From NCBI RefSeq assembly GCF_040371945.1, contig NZ_BAABWS010000001.1, positions 62,001-126,000 on the forward strand: a stretch of DNA of 64,000 bases, written 5' to 3'. The position numbers were made by a program, and so were the translations under genes. The first letter of the stretch is position 1. Each line of letters starts with the position of its first letter. Source of the DNA: Litorivita sp040371945 (GTDB lineage Bacteria; Pseudomonadota; Alphaproteobacteria; Rhodobacterales; Rhodobacteraceae). Under the pieces are notes generated by a model. The model was not told where the DNA came from, made no database searches, and worked only from the letters and a program-made list of their open reading frames with translations. This document shows, piece by piece, positions 31,708 to 40,491 of the stretch.

Positions 31708-32265
31708 CGTAGTTCCTCCTGATAGGTTTAGAATCACGATGTTGGTTCAATAATTTTCTTCCCAAGAAATTTTTCAAATCCGGACGTAATTTTTTATGTC
31801 TGGTTATTTTATGAAGTTATAATATTTCCGCGCGCGGGGCTTGACCTTGGATGAGGCGCAGTCCCATTGCCAAGATCCCAAGACATGGGGGGATGGCTGG
31901 TTTGATGGATACCGTGCACCAATCCATCGCCACCGCTGATCGCACGCAACCAAGGAAAACGCCCCTGACCGAAAGGCCGGGGGCGTTTTGTTTACGGAGC
32001 CAGCGTCGGGCAGGGGGCGCTTGTGTTGATGGACTGCTTACTAAGTCGCCTATGCGGCGTTGTACCTGTTGGCCTTGCCGCCCGACAGTTTGAAGATTGG
32101 TTCAAACGCCCCCAGCCCCAAGAAAGTTCTCAACTTTTTTGCCCGTGGCCACCGCGCGCGGGGCTGCCCGAGGGCACGGGATGGTTGCGCGCCGGGCTGG
32201 CATGCCTAGAATGACCAAAAATCAACAACCTGCCCGAATCCGAGGCAGCGCGAGCGGGACAGATC
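31708..32265. other. Gene-free stretch between small gene and mod
   Basis: Roughly 560 bases. The first 130 are very A+T-rich and should contain the promoter of the small gene. The middle holds a terminator hairpin at 31955-31992, and the last 200 the mod promoter. Open frames seen here cross the terminator or have non-protein-like translations. Confidence 0.5.
31955..31992 (+). terminator. Second copy of the ardC-type terminator
   Basis: GAAAACGCCCCTGACCGAAA then GGCCGGGGGCGTTTTG, nearly the same as the hairpin at 31269-31310. No gene directly precedes it on the plus strand, so it looks like a duplicated or remnant terminator. Confidence 0.75.
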
Positions 32266-34005
32266 ATGCCGACTTTGAACTGGATAGGGAAAGACGCCGT
32301 CGAACATCACCATGCGGAGGTGCCGTATCGGCTGGTGCATTGTGATGGCGATCTGTCCGCAGGCGACCCGGACGCGGGCAACCTTCTGGTGCAGGGCGAC
32401 AACTTGGAGGCGCTGAAAGCCCTCATGCCGTATTATGGTGGGCAGGTGAAATGTATCTACATCGACCCGCCGTATAACACCGGGAGTGAAGGGTGGGTCT
32501 ACAACGACAACGTAAATAGTCCTGAGATTCGCACTTGGCTGGGCAAGGTTGTCGGTAAGGAAGCCGAAGACCTATCCCGCCATGACAAATGGCTTTGCAT
32601 GATGTATCCGCGCCTGCGGCTTTTGCGCGATTTTCTCAAAGAAGATGGCGTGATAATTATCAGCATCGACGATTTTGAAGTGCATACTCTGCGCGTTCTC
32701 ATGAACGAGATTTTCGGCACGCAGAACTTCATCGCCCAGCTTGTTTGGGACAAAACGCGAAAGAACGATGCAAAGCTCTTTTCGGTTGGGCATGAGTACG
32801 CCGTTGTCTATGCCAAAAACCTAGCGCATTTGCGCAGCAAGGGCACTGTTTGGCGGGAGCCCAAGCCCGGTGCTGCGGAGATCCTGCTTCAATACCGCAA
32901 ATGGAAGAAGTCTGGTCTGCCCGACGAAGATATCCAAAGAGAATTGCGAGAATGGTATAAAGAACTGGACGACGACCATCCCTCAAAGAAACTTTCGCGG
33001 CACAAGTGGGTTGATGATCAAGGTATTTGGCGAGACCGTGACATATCTTGGCCCGGTGGAGGGGGGCCTCGATACGATGTTTTGCATCCGGTCACGCAAC
33101 AGCCATGTAAGGTGCCGGATAGAGGCTGGGGATTTGCAACCCCAGAGGCCTTTCAAGAATTGATCGATAATGGTCTGATTTATTTTCGGGAAGATCATAC
33201 CAAGCCTCCAATGCTCAAATCCTACCTTTCGAAAGACGCAAGTGCAGACGATGGCTCAGCAACTGTGATGGGGTCGGTAATTTATCGACAAGCGCAAGTC
33301 GTCGCGAAAGCCCACAAAGCGCTGTTCGATGGAAAGAAGGTCTTCGAGAACCCAAAAGATCATGAAGTCATTGGCCGCTTGATCTCATACGTTACTGACG
33401 ACGATGATATCATTCTGGATTCTTTTGCCGGTTCAGGAACCACAGGTCATGCTGTTTTGGAGCAAAATGCGATGCTTCAAACTGGCCGGAAGTTCATTCT
33501 TGTTGAATTGGATCAGAACATTGCATCCACAATCACAGCGGAACGCCTCCGGCGGGTGATCGAAGGATACAATCATGATGGCGACCCCGAGAAACCCGTC
33601 GAAGGGCTGGGCAGCGGCTTCCGCTATTGCCGCCTTGGCGTGCCGCTCTTCAACGAGTTTGGCGATATCGACACCGCCGTCAGCTTTCCCGATCTGGCCG
33701 CACATATCTTCTTTGCCGAAACCGGCGTGCCGATCCCGTCCAAGGCGACAGGCACCAGCCCTTACCTTGGCAAGCATGGCGGCAAGGCGGTCTATCTGCT
33801 TTTCGCCCCCGGCCAAGAGGGCATGCCGCGCGAGGCCATGGGCAATGTGCTGACCCCCGATGCGCTGGCCAATCTGCCCGCGCCGCCCGAAGGGTTCGAG
33901 GGCAGTCGCGTTGTCTATGCCGAGGGCTGCACCGTCTCGCCCGACCGGCTGAAAGCCGAGGGCGTGGTGTTCAAGCAGATCCCCTATCAGGTCGAGGGCG
34001 TGTGA
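32266..34005 (+). CDS. Type III restriction-modification DNA methyltransferase (Mod subunit)
   Basis: 579 residues. Motif IV IDPPYNTGSEGW (DPPY at 67-70) precedes motif I ILDSFAGSGTTGHAV near residue 386, the beta-class order typical of N6-adenine Mod proteins. The N-terminus starts MPTLNWIGKDAVEHHH, common in this family, and the segment between the motifs is the target-recognition region, which is more A+T-rich than both conserved ends. The protein both sets specificity and methylates, and forms a complex with Res, whose gene starts two bases after the Mod stop. The recognition sequence is unknown. Confidence 0.9.
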   Translation: MPTLNWIGKDAVEHHHAEVPYRLVHCDGDLSAGDPDAGNLLVQGDNLEALKALMPYYGGQVKCIYIDPPYNTGSEGWVYNDNVNSPEIRTWLGKVVGKEAEDLSRHDKWLCMMYPRLRLLRDFLKEDGVIIISIDDFEVHTLRVLMNEIFGTQNFIAQLVWDKTRKNDAKLFSVGHEYAVVYAKNLAHLRSKGTVWREPKPGAAEILLQYRKWKKSGLPDEDIQRELREWYKELDDDHPSKKLSRHKWVDDQGIWRDRDISWPGGGGPRYDVLHPVTQQPCKVPDRGWGFATPEAFQELIDNGLIYFREDHTKPPMLKSYLSKDASADDGSATVMGSVIYRQAQVVAKAHKALFDGKKVFENPKDHEVIGRLISYVTDDDDIILDSFAGSGTTGHAVLEQNAMLQTGRKFILVELDQNIASTITAERLRRVIEGYNHDGDPEKPVEGLGSGFRYCRLGVPLFNEFGDIDTAVSFPDLAAHIFFAETGVPIPSKATGTSPYLGKHGGKAVYLLFAPGQEGMPREAMGNVLTPDALANLPAPPEGFEGSRVVYAEGCTVSPDRLKAEGVVFKQIPYQVEGV

Positions 34006-34006
34006 C

Positions 34007-36664
34007 ATGGCCGCGACCAATTTCGAGCTGAAAGAATATCAACGGATCTCGCTTGATCGGCTGACCTCTTACCTGCGCGACACCGCCGAACAGGGTGCCG
34101 ATCTGGCGTTTTACAAGGCGACCAAGTTCCCGTTCCGCAACGCGCCCGCTGTGGCCCAAGGCACGCCCTATGTCTGCCTGCGCGTGCCCACCGGCGGCGG
34201 CAAGACCTTGCTGGCCGCGCATTCCATCGGCATTGCCGCGCGCGAATTGCTGACCGTGGCCAACCCAATGGTGCTGTGGCTGGTGCCATCCACCGCCATC
34301 CTTGATCAGACGATTGAGGCGTTGAAGACCGAGGGCCACCCGTACCGCGCCGCGCTTGCCCGCGACTTCAACCGCAATTTCACGGTGATGACCAAGACCG
34401 AGGCCTTGGCCATGTCCCGCGCCGACGCAACCGGCGGGGCAGTGGTGATCGTGACCACCATTCAATCCTTCCGCCGTGAGGATGACAGCGGCAAGGAAAA
34501 CCCCGAGGGCTTGAAGGTCTATGAAGACGCGGGCGCGTTGATGGATCACTTCGCCAGCCTAACCGAAGAGCAAAAAGCGCCGCTTGATCTGGTGGAGGGC
34601 ACAAGCCGCCCGGTGGCCTCGCTGGCCAACCTTTTGCGGCTGCACCGGCCCATGGTGATCGTGGATGAGGCGCATAACAGCCGCAGCGATCTGTCCTTCC
34701 GCACGCTGGCGCGGTTCAGCCCGTCGCTGATCTTGGAACTGACCGCCACGCCGCAGACCGAGCACAAGCCCGAGCGGGGCCAGCACGCGTCCAACATCCT
34801 CTACGCCGTTTCCGCCGCCGAGCTGAAAGCGGAAGAGATGATCAAGATGCCGATCCGCCTGACCACGGACGGGGAATGGGCCAAGACCGTGGGCGCGGCG
34901 CTGGATTGCCAGCGGATGCTGGAAGAAGCGGCCAAGGCCGAAGAGGCGGAAACCGGCGAATACATCCGCCCGATCATCCTGTTTCAGGCACAGAGCGCGT
35001 CCAAGACAGACCCAACACGGCTGACATGGGAGACCATCGAGAAGCACTTGATGGAGGACCAGCGCATCCCGAAGGACCAGATCGCTGTTCATACGGGGCC
35101 GCGCAAAGACCTTGACGGGATTGACGATATCCGCGACCCGAAATGCCCGGTGCGCTACATCATCACCGTGTCGAAGCTGAAAGAGGGCTGGGATTGTCCC
35201 TTTGCCTATGTGCTGTGTTCGGTGGCCGATCAGGTTTCGCCCGTGGCGGTGGAGCAAATCCTGGGCCGCATTCTGCGCATGCCGCAGGCCAAGCGAAAAC
35301 GGCGGGACGCACTGAACCAGTCCTATGCCTATATCGTGTCGCGCAGCTTTGACACGACGGCGCAACAGCTCAAAACCGGCCTTGTGGAAGGGGCCGGGTT
35401 CAATCGGTTGGAGGCGGACGATATCGTCGCGCCGCAGCAAAATTTGGGGTTCTCGGAAGAGGCAGACACCTATCAGCACCAGTCTGACCCCTTGCCGGAA
35501 GAGACCGCGCAACCCGAGACGATCATCGCGGCCATCGCCAAACTGCCGCCTTCGGTGAAGACGCGGGTTTCGTTTGACGCCGATACACGGACATTGTCCT
35601 ACTCCGGGCCAATGACCCGCGAGAGCCGGAACCTGCTACACCTTGGGCTGGCTTCGGTCCCGCAGGTGGGTAAGGCCATCGACCGGCTTTATGCGAAGAC
35701 GAACAACTTCCAGACCAGCGCCGCCGACGACGAAGACAAGCCGCCGTTCATTGTGCCGATGCTGGGGTTCCGCAAACAGGGCGAGCTGCAACTGTTTTCA
35801 CAGGAGCATTTTCTTGACCTGCCGTGGCGGCTCGACGCGTGCGATGTGAGCGACATCAAGAACCGGTTCCGCCCCTCTGATACGAGCCGAACCGGTACGA
35901 TAAATGTCAGTGATAAGGGCAAGGTCGAAATCAACTTCATCAACCAGCTACAAGGCCAGCTTGCGGGCGTTGTTCGCGAGCCGACTTGGACCTTGCCGCG
36001 CCTCGCCAACTGGCTGGATAGCGGCATCGTCCATCCCGATATCACCAAGCCAAGCGCGGTAGTATTCATATCCAAGGCCATAGAAGATTTGGTGGCCTCT
36101 GGGATTGCGCTGGATGTGCTGGCCCGCAACAAATATGACCTTCGGAAAGCGCTTGCGCAGTTCATCAAAGACCTTCGTGGCGAGCGTGAAACAAGCCAGT
36201 ACAGCGCCCTTTTTGCCGCCAACGCTGAAGACTTTCAGACGAGCGCGGACCTGTCCATCATCTTCGACGAGCAGAGCCACGCGCCGAACCGGCCCTATTC
36301 CGGTGCGACCAAGTTCAACAAGCATTACTTCTCGCTGATTGGCGCGTTTGACAGCGACGACGAACGGGACTGTGCGCTGCACATCGACCGGCACGAAAAG
36401 GTCCGATACTGGGTGCGCAATATTGACCGGAAGCGCTCGTCCTTCTGGCTGCAATTGCCCCACGGGAAATTCTACCCCGACTTTATCGTGATGCTGACCG
36501 ATGGCCGCATTCTTGTTGTGGAATACAAGGGGGAGCATCTCTACGAAGGGGAGGCGGTTAAACGGCAGATTGGTACCGTGTGGGCTGACGCCAGCAATGG
36601 AAACTGTCTTTTTTGCATGCCCACGGCCCGAGATTTTGCCCTTATTGACCGTACACTTGATTGA
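34007..36664 (+). CDS. Type III restriction enzyme, helicase-nuclease (Res subunit)
   Basis: 885 residues. SF2 helicase motifs: Walker A VPTGGGKT (about 60-67), DEAH at 220-223 in VIVDEAHNSRSD, motif III-type LTATPQ, and VAVEQILGRILRMP as motif VI. The C-terminal nuclease has the PD-(D/E)xK layout: PDFIVML (Asp825), then VVEYKG (Glu839, Lys841). With Mod it cuts DNA in an ATP-dependent way when sites are unmethylated. Its 3' 717 bases are overlapped on the other strand by the reading frame of a third methyltransferase gene. GC content matches that of the flanking chromosome. Confidence 0.9.
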   Translation: MAATNFELKEYQRISLDRLTSYLRDTAEQGADLAFYKATKFPFRNAPAVAQGTPYVCLRVPTGGGKTLLAAHSIGIAARELLTVANPMVLWLVPSTAILDQTIEALKTEGHPYRAALARDFNRNFTVMTKTEALAMSRADATGGAVVIVTTIQSFRREDDSGKENPEGLKVYEDAGALMDHFASLTEEQKAPLDLVEGTSRPVASLANLLRLHRPMVIVDEAHNSRSDLSFRTLARFSPSLILELTATPQTEHKPERGQHASNILYAVSAAELKAEEMIKMPIRLTTDGEWAKTVGAALDCQRMLEEAAKAEEAETGEYIRPIILFQAQSASKTDPTRLTWETIEKHLMEDQRIPKDQIAVHTGPRKDLDGIDDIRDPKCPVRYIITVSKLKEGWDCPFAYVLCSVADQVSPVAVEQILGRILRMPQAKRKRRDALNQSYAYIVSRSFDTTAQQLKTGLVEGAGFNRLEADDIVAPQQNLGFSEEADTYQHQSDPLPEETAQPETIIAAIAKLPPSVKTRVSFDADTRTLSYSGPMTRESRNLLHLGLASVPQVGKAIDRLYAKTNNFQTSAADDEDKPPFIVPMLGFRKQGELQLFSQEHFLDLPWRLDACDVSDIKNRFRPSDTSRTGTINVSDKGKVEINFINQLQGQLAGVVREPTWTLPRLANWLDSGIVHPDITKPSAVVFISKAIEDLVASGIALDVLARNKYDLRKALAQFIKDLRGERETSQYSALFAANAEDFQTSADLSIIFDEQSHAPNRPYSGATKFNKHYFSLIGAFDSDDERDCALHIDRHEKVRYWVRNIDRKRSSFWLQLPHGKFYPDFIVMLTDGRILVVEYKGEHLYEGEAVKRQIGTVWADASNGNCLFCMPTARDFALIDRTLD

Positions 36665-37708
36665 ATTGACGGCATTGCCCAAAAGCGTCGAGGCGCTCGC
36701 CAAAAGCTTTTGAATTGCGCGCTTGACCCGGATTGGGCGACGCAATGGCATGAGCGTGCCCAAGTCAGTCGTCGTCTCAATCCAAGGCGTCGTGTGTGAT
36801 GCAGGATTGGAGAAAGACTTTTCCGTCTTCTTAATTTTCTTCCGCTGTGCTGCGTAGAGCGGAAACTTTGGCATTGGATTGTTAAGGGCGTATTCGACCC
36901 GCAACTTGGCAACCTCGAAGTACGATTTGTCGCGCTCAATCCCGATGAAATTGAAGCCAGCCCAAGCCGCCGCCATTCCGGTCGCGCCTGTTCCCATAAA
37001 TGCGTCCATCACGGTACCTCCCTCCGGGGTGACGAGCTTCAACAAATGGTACATTAGCTGCACGGGCTTGACGCAGGGGCCGTGGTTCTTACGGCTCGTC
37101 GTGCCGTGGAGCGCACGGCTACTTTCGTCGCGTTTGTTCACCCGCTTTGCTTGCAGGTGTTCGACGCCGAGGTTTCTCTCCGTCGGGCTTGGCTTTCGGT
37201 AGTCAAAGGTTGACTTTGTCATCTTGACGCCGGGAACGGTATTTTTGACCCGAAGCCCGGAGTTTCCGTGCTTTTTGCGGTGCGCCTTATAAGTCTTTTC
37301 CAGCAGCGGCTTCATAAACAAGCCGATTGGTTCGATTCCGGGTTTCACGCGGGCGTGGTGTAGGTCATCAATCTTTTGGCACGCTGGTGTCCCGTTGTTA
37401 TAGGTCCAGCCCATCCCAGATATGAGCGTGAAGCCGATATCTTCGAGCTGGCAGATTGTTCGGTGAAACCTGCGGTGGTCTCCAAAAACCACAAGATATC
37501 CACCCGGCTTCAAGACCCGAAACGACTCTTCCCAAATCGGAAGAAGGTTTAGGTTTTTGTCCCAGTAGTGGTCCAGCACCTCCTCGTATGGCGGATCGTA
37601 CACTTGGGCGTCGACCGAGTTCGAATCGATTGATTTTAGTGTATCAAGGCAGTCTGCATTGATCAGCGCGGACAGTGTTTTAGCGTTGGTATCGAAAAGG
37701 TCTTTCAT
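35948..37708 (-). CDS. Beta-class DNA methyltransferase (N4/N6), with long antisense tail
   Basis: 586 residues from the ATG at 37708. DPPYEE (38-43) precedes the SAM-binding MDAFMGTGATGM (about 234-245) and FNFIGIERDKSYFEVA, the beta-class order, with VLKPGGYLVVFGD between. The catalytic core ends near residue 295, but no stop follows: residues 349-586 are read from the strand opposite to the res 3' end and look like non-protein antisense. The functional protein is probably the first 300 or so residues; the true stop may have been lost when the gene was joined to the island. No cognate nuclease is adjacent, so it may be a solitary protective or epigenetic methylase. Confidence 0.75.
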   Translation of the reverse strand: MKDLFDTNAKTLSALINADCLDTLKSIDSNSVDAQVYDPPYEEVLDHYWDKNLNLLPIWEESFRVLKPGGYLVVFGDHRRFHRTICQLEDIGFTLISGMGWTYNNGTPACQKIDDLHHARVKPGIEPIGLFMKPLLEKTYKAHRKKHGNSGLRVKNTVPGVKMTKSTFDYRKPSPTERNLGVEHLQAKRVNKRDESSRALHGTTSRKNHGPCVKPVQLMYHLLKLVTPEGGTVMDAFMGTGATGMAAAWAGFNFIGIERDKSYFEVAKLRVEYALNNPMPKFPLYAAQRKKIKKTEKSFSNPASHTTPWIETTTDLGTLMPLRRPIRVKRAIQKLLASASTLLGNAVNSIKCTVNKGKISGRGHAKKTVSIAGVSPHGTNLPFNRLPFVEMLPLVFHNKNAAIGQHHDKVGVEFPVGQLQPEGRALPVNIAHPVSDLFVPVDVQRTVPFVVAVKRANQREVMLVELGRTGIGPVRRVALLVEDDGQVRARLKVFSVGGKKGAVLACFTLATKVFDELRKRFPKVIFVAGQHIQRNPRGHQIFYGLGYEYYRAWLGDIGMDDAAIQPVGEARQGPSRLANNARKLAL

Positions 37709-38093
37709 GGCAATTTCCATCAGTTGGCGTTGATGGAGTGGACATGAACGGATACTTTGTTTCGGCAATGCTGGTTTGGGATCTGAGCGGAAGAAAGTTT
37801 TCAATCAGCCTGTAAGACATTGAAATAAAATAAAAGAAAAGTATTGACTTTCAGTTTTCCAGAAATTGAGAGCCTCAATTGCGTCAAGACTTTGGCGCGA
37901 TTCTTAGGTAATGTGGCAAGAAATCGAGCATATTGCGGCGAAGTTTTGATTTGGCGCGCCTGTGGATTGGCTATTGCTTCGAGCTGACGTTTTCCGATGC
38001 AATGCGCTTCTCGCGCCTTCACGCACGCGGTTAATGCGTGCCCCCGAGCACGCGGGATAAAGGCACCCGCGCGCGTGAGGGCGGTTCCGCGCA
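37709..38093. other. Gene-free stretch between methyltransferase gene and integrase
   Basis: Roughly 385 bases. The part 37800-37900 is A+T-rich and probably holds the methyltransferase promoter (leftward). The remainder is GC-rich next to the integrase stop, with CGCGCG-type runs. An open minus-strand frame begins in overlap with the integrase stop but does not read like a protein. Confidence 0.45.
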
Positions 38094-40214
38094 TCAGCCG
38101 TTCGCGCTGTTTACGACCCGCAAGTGTGGGGCAGCCCTGTGGTAGGTTTTCCCGAACGGGGAGCGAACGCCAGAGTGATCAATGTCGTTGAGGTCCACGT
38201 ACTCTTTGAGAGCTTCGATGGTTTCGCCCAGACGATAATAGTTCTTGTGGGTCACATCGGTCTGTTCGTGTCCCATCAAGCCCTTGCGCACGTGATCAGG
38301 CACTTTTGCCCGCGCGAGTCTGACGTGAAACTCTGTGCGAAGCGCGTGGAAGTCCAGACCCGGCTTCTTGATGCCCCGGCTTTCGGTGTAATAGCCGAAC
38401 CTTTTCGACATGATCGCGCTGAGCGTCCCCTTGGACTTTGAGCGCTCAATATGGGGGAACAGGCGGCTCAGGCCCTGTTGGCGGCGAAGGGCAACAAGTT
38501 CTGGCAGACCAATGTCAATCAAGGCCTTGTGCAGCGGAACACTTCGAAAACCGTTCTCCGACTTTACTTCCTGCGAGCCAATCTCGTTCTGGACCCGCAC
38601 GGCCATGATCCCGGCGTCCGAGAAGAAGTCGTTCACCCGCAGTTGCAAGATTTCTTCCAGCCGCAAGCCGGCGTACATTGCGATCAGCGGGCACCAGAAA
38701 AGCGGCTCGTCCTGTTCCGCCAGCTCGTTCTGGAAGATTTCCGAGCCGAGCAGGGCGTAGATGTCTTCACCCCATCCAACCCGCTCCACGCGCCGTTCGC
38801 TGCGCTTGCGCCGTTTGATCTCGGATGTGGTCAGCGTACGCCCTTTGAACGGGTTACCGTCAATCGCGCCGCTTTCGTGCGCATAGGCGAGGATGGCGTG
38901 CAATGCTTGCTGATGACGCTTCATCGTTGTCGCGGACAGCCGCACGACACGGGCTGCGGCTGCGGCTTCTTCGATCTCACCGGGTGGCTTGCCCTCGCGT
39001 CGCAGCTTTTCAATCAGTTCATTGATCCCGATTGTGTCGTGCTCGTCGGCGTCTTCGATAAACTGGCGCGCGGTGCGCTTGTCCTTGGACGATTTGCCGA
39101 AGTTCTTGGGAAGTCTTTGAAGCCAGTCGTTGAATTCGATGACTTCCTCTTTGCCGATATCGCACAGGGGTAGATCACCGACGATCTCAACGAACAATCG
39201 AACCGACGATTGCCAGTTCCGCAACGAGGTCCGTTCGAAGTTCCGGCCCGTCGCGGCATCGGCTGTTTCGTCTTCGCGCGCAAGCGTGAAGCCTTGGCAA
39301 CGAAGGGCCAGGTACTTTTCGGCAAAGTCGGCAAACTTCTGGGTGCTGTTCTTTCGCGGCGCAGGCGCAGGCGATGACTTTGGTTCAGGCGCGGGAAACA
39401 TTCCGATTTTTTTCGCCGCGTCCATTGCTTCTTTCAAGGCGAGCGGGAAAGCGGCGTTGGCATCGGACGGATCAAGGTTCAACCGTTCGCAAGCGGCTAA
39501 ATATTCCGACAATGTCGCACGGAACGCATGTGTGTGCAGACCGAAATCTGACACGACATAGTCGGCATAATAATCGTCGTTGGTTCGTGCGTCTTCACCG
39601 ATATGGGCAAGGCGTGGGTATTCCGGCTCGTGGTCAGGGTCGAAGCACTCAAAGCCTTGCATGTAGTCATCATCGCGATCTTCTACATAGGCGAGAGCAT
39701 CGCGCTCCGCTTGGCACATTTGTTCTGCTGGTGGGCTTTCTTCGACCTGCGGGGTTGGCGGCGCGTCCGCAATGATCCCTTTGCCTTCGACACCGAGCGC
39801 CTTGCGCAAGTCCTGTTCCAAGATGCGATAAGCGCGCAGCTTGACACCATCGGGGAAGCTGGACGCTGGCCCGTGGGCGATTTTCTCGATCAGAGAACGG
39901 AAATGCTTGGCCATAGTCATCGCTATGGCGTCCATCATGTCGGTATCAAATTCGTGTTCGTTCATCACTGCCTCGATCATCGCCCACGCACGCTCAAAAT
40001 CCGCAGAGATGAAGGCACCGAGAATGCGGGCTTCTCTCTTGGAGCGGGTGCGCAAGCTAACCGCCAAATGGCCGCGCGCTTGCAGGCTGGTACCATTGTC
40101 GCAACAAGGCACTGATATTTGGTTATTTTGTGATGGATGTATGACAATAACCGGATAGCGGCGGCGATACCACCACACGGCACCGCGTTTAGTCAGGTAA
40201 GCAATGCGTCCCAT
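38094..40214 (-). CDS. int: Tyrosine recombinase (island integrase)
   Basis: 706 residues from the ATG at 40214. The N-terminus (YLTKRGAVWWYRRRYPVIV) is the DUF6538-type start of large alphaproteobacterial integrases; a long helical linker follows, then a core-binding domain (FADFAEKYLALRCQGFTL). The catalytic set is visible: Arg518 (YAGLRLEEIL), His623 and Arg626 (FHALRTEFHV), His649 (GLMGHEQTD) and a Tyr at 659-660 (KNYYRLG). It integrates or excises the island at the tRNA-Asn 3' end, 120 bases from its start. The gene reads away from the tRNA. Confidence 0.93.
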   Translation of the reverse strand: MGRIAYLTKRGAVWWYRRRYPVIVIHPSQNNQISVPCCDNGTSLQARGHLAVSLRTRSKREARILGAFISADFERAWAMIEAVMNEHEFDTDMMDAIAMTMAKHFRSLIEKIAHGPASSFPDGVKLRAYRILEQDLRKALGVEGKGIIADAPPTPQVEESPPAEQMCQAERDALAYVEDRDDDYMQGFECFDPDHEPEYPRLAHIGEDARTNDDYYADYVVSDFGLHTHAFRATLSEYLAACERLNLDPSDANAAFPLALKEAMDAAKKIGMFPAPEPKSSPAPAPRKNSTQKFADFAEKYLALRCQGFTLAREDETADAATGRNFERTSLRNWQSSVRLFVEIVGDLPLCDIGKEEVIEFNDWLQRLPKNFGKSSKDKRTARQFIEDADEHDTIGINELIEKLRREGKPPGEIEEAAAAARVVRLSATTMKRHQQALHAILAYAHESGAIDGNPFKGRTLTTSEIKRRKRSERRVERVGWGEDIYALLGSEIFQNELAEQDEPLFWCPLIAMYAGLRLEEILQLRVNDFFSDAGIMAVRVQNEIGSQEVKSENGFRSVPLHKALIDIGLPELVALRRQQGLSRLFPHIERSKSKGTLSAIMSKRFGYYTESRGIKKPGLDFHALRTEFHVRLARAKVPDHVRKGLMGHEQTDVTHKNYYRLGETIEALKEYVDLNDIDHSGVRSPFGKTYHRAAPHLRVVNSANG

Positions 40215-40288
40215 CTTTGGCTCCGACTCTTTGGGCGCAGTAAAAACCGCGCTTTGGGGCACAGAGGGATGAGAATGACCTTGCCAAA

Positions 40289-40330
40289 CAAAAAAGCCCA
40301 GCCAAGTCACTGACTTTGCTGGACTTTTTT
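40289..40330. terminator. Hairpin terminator between integrase and tRNA-Asn
   Basis: AAAAAAG-C-CCAGC and GCTGG-A-CTTTTTT arms around a loop; either strand gives a U-run. It would end the leftward tRNA-Asn transcript just inside the island. Confidence 0.75.
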
Positions 40331-40334
40331 GTGA

Positions 40335-40352
40335 TTGGCTCCGGCGGTAGGG
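40335..40352. repeat. Right attachment site (attR) within tRNA-Asn
   Basis: The same 18 bases, covering the T-arm 3' strand, the acceptor 3' strand and the CCA of the minus-strand tRNA-Asn. The tRNA stays intact because this part is restored by the island end. Confidence 0.88.
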
Positions 40353-40410
40353 ATCGAACCTACGACCAATTGATTAACAGTCAACTGCTCTACCGCTGAG
40401 CTACGCCGGA
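40336..40410 (-). tRNA. tRNA-Asn (anticodon GUU), island insertion site
   Basis: A 75-base cloverleaf on the minus strand: acceptor TCCGGCG / CGCCGGA, anticodon arm GTTGA-CTGTTAA-TCAAT giving GTT, T-loop GTTCGATCC, encoded CCA. Its 3' end doubles as the right attachment site. The 5' part belongs to the original chromosome and the 3' end is shared with the island repeat. Confidence 0.96.
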
Positions 40411-40491
40411 ACACGAGGGGTGATATAGCGACAGTGTTTTGCGCCGTCCAGTGCGTTTTTCAGATTATCTGTCGTTTTTGCAAATTTCACC

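Larger units (their letters stand above)
23246..40352. mobile_element. Integrative mobilizable genomic island in tRNA-Asn
   Basis: The ends are an exact 18-bp direct repeat, TTGGCTCCGGCGGTAGGG, at 23246-23263 and 40335-40352. The right copy is the 3' end of the intact tRNA-Asn(GUU) gene and the left copy is the displaced remnant, so one unit is 17,089 bp. A tyrosine integrase lies next to the tRNA. Contents: TraD-like and MobA/MobL relaxase genes with a probable oriT, a D5/P4-type primase, DarT/DarG, ArdC, a type III restriction-modification pair and an extra methyltransferase. There is no type IV secretion or coupling protein set, so transfer would need a helper. Several segments are A+T-richer than the flanks. 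Confidence 0.9.

Noticed and set aside
31851..32093. Short open frame between the two island operons
   Set aside because: It runs through the terminator hairpin at 31955-31992 and does not look like a protein.
37801..38094. Open frame overlapping the integrase stop (TGATG)
   Set aside because: The overlap is attractive, but the product starts with Arg/Ala mix typical of reverse-strand sequence and ends in A+T-rich read-through (NTFLLFYFNV). No excisionase-like helix-turn-helix was found.
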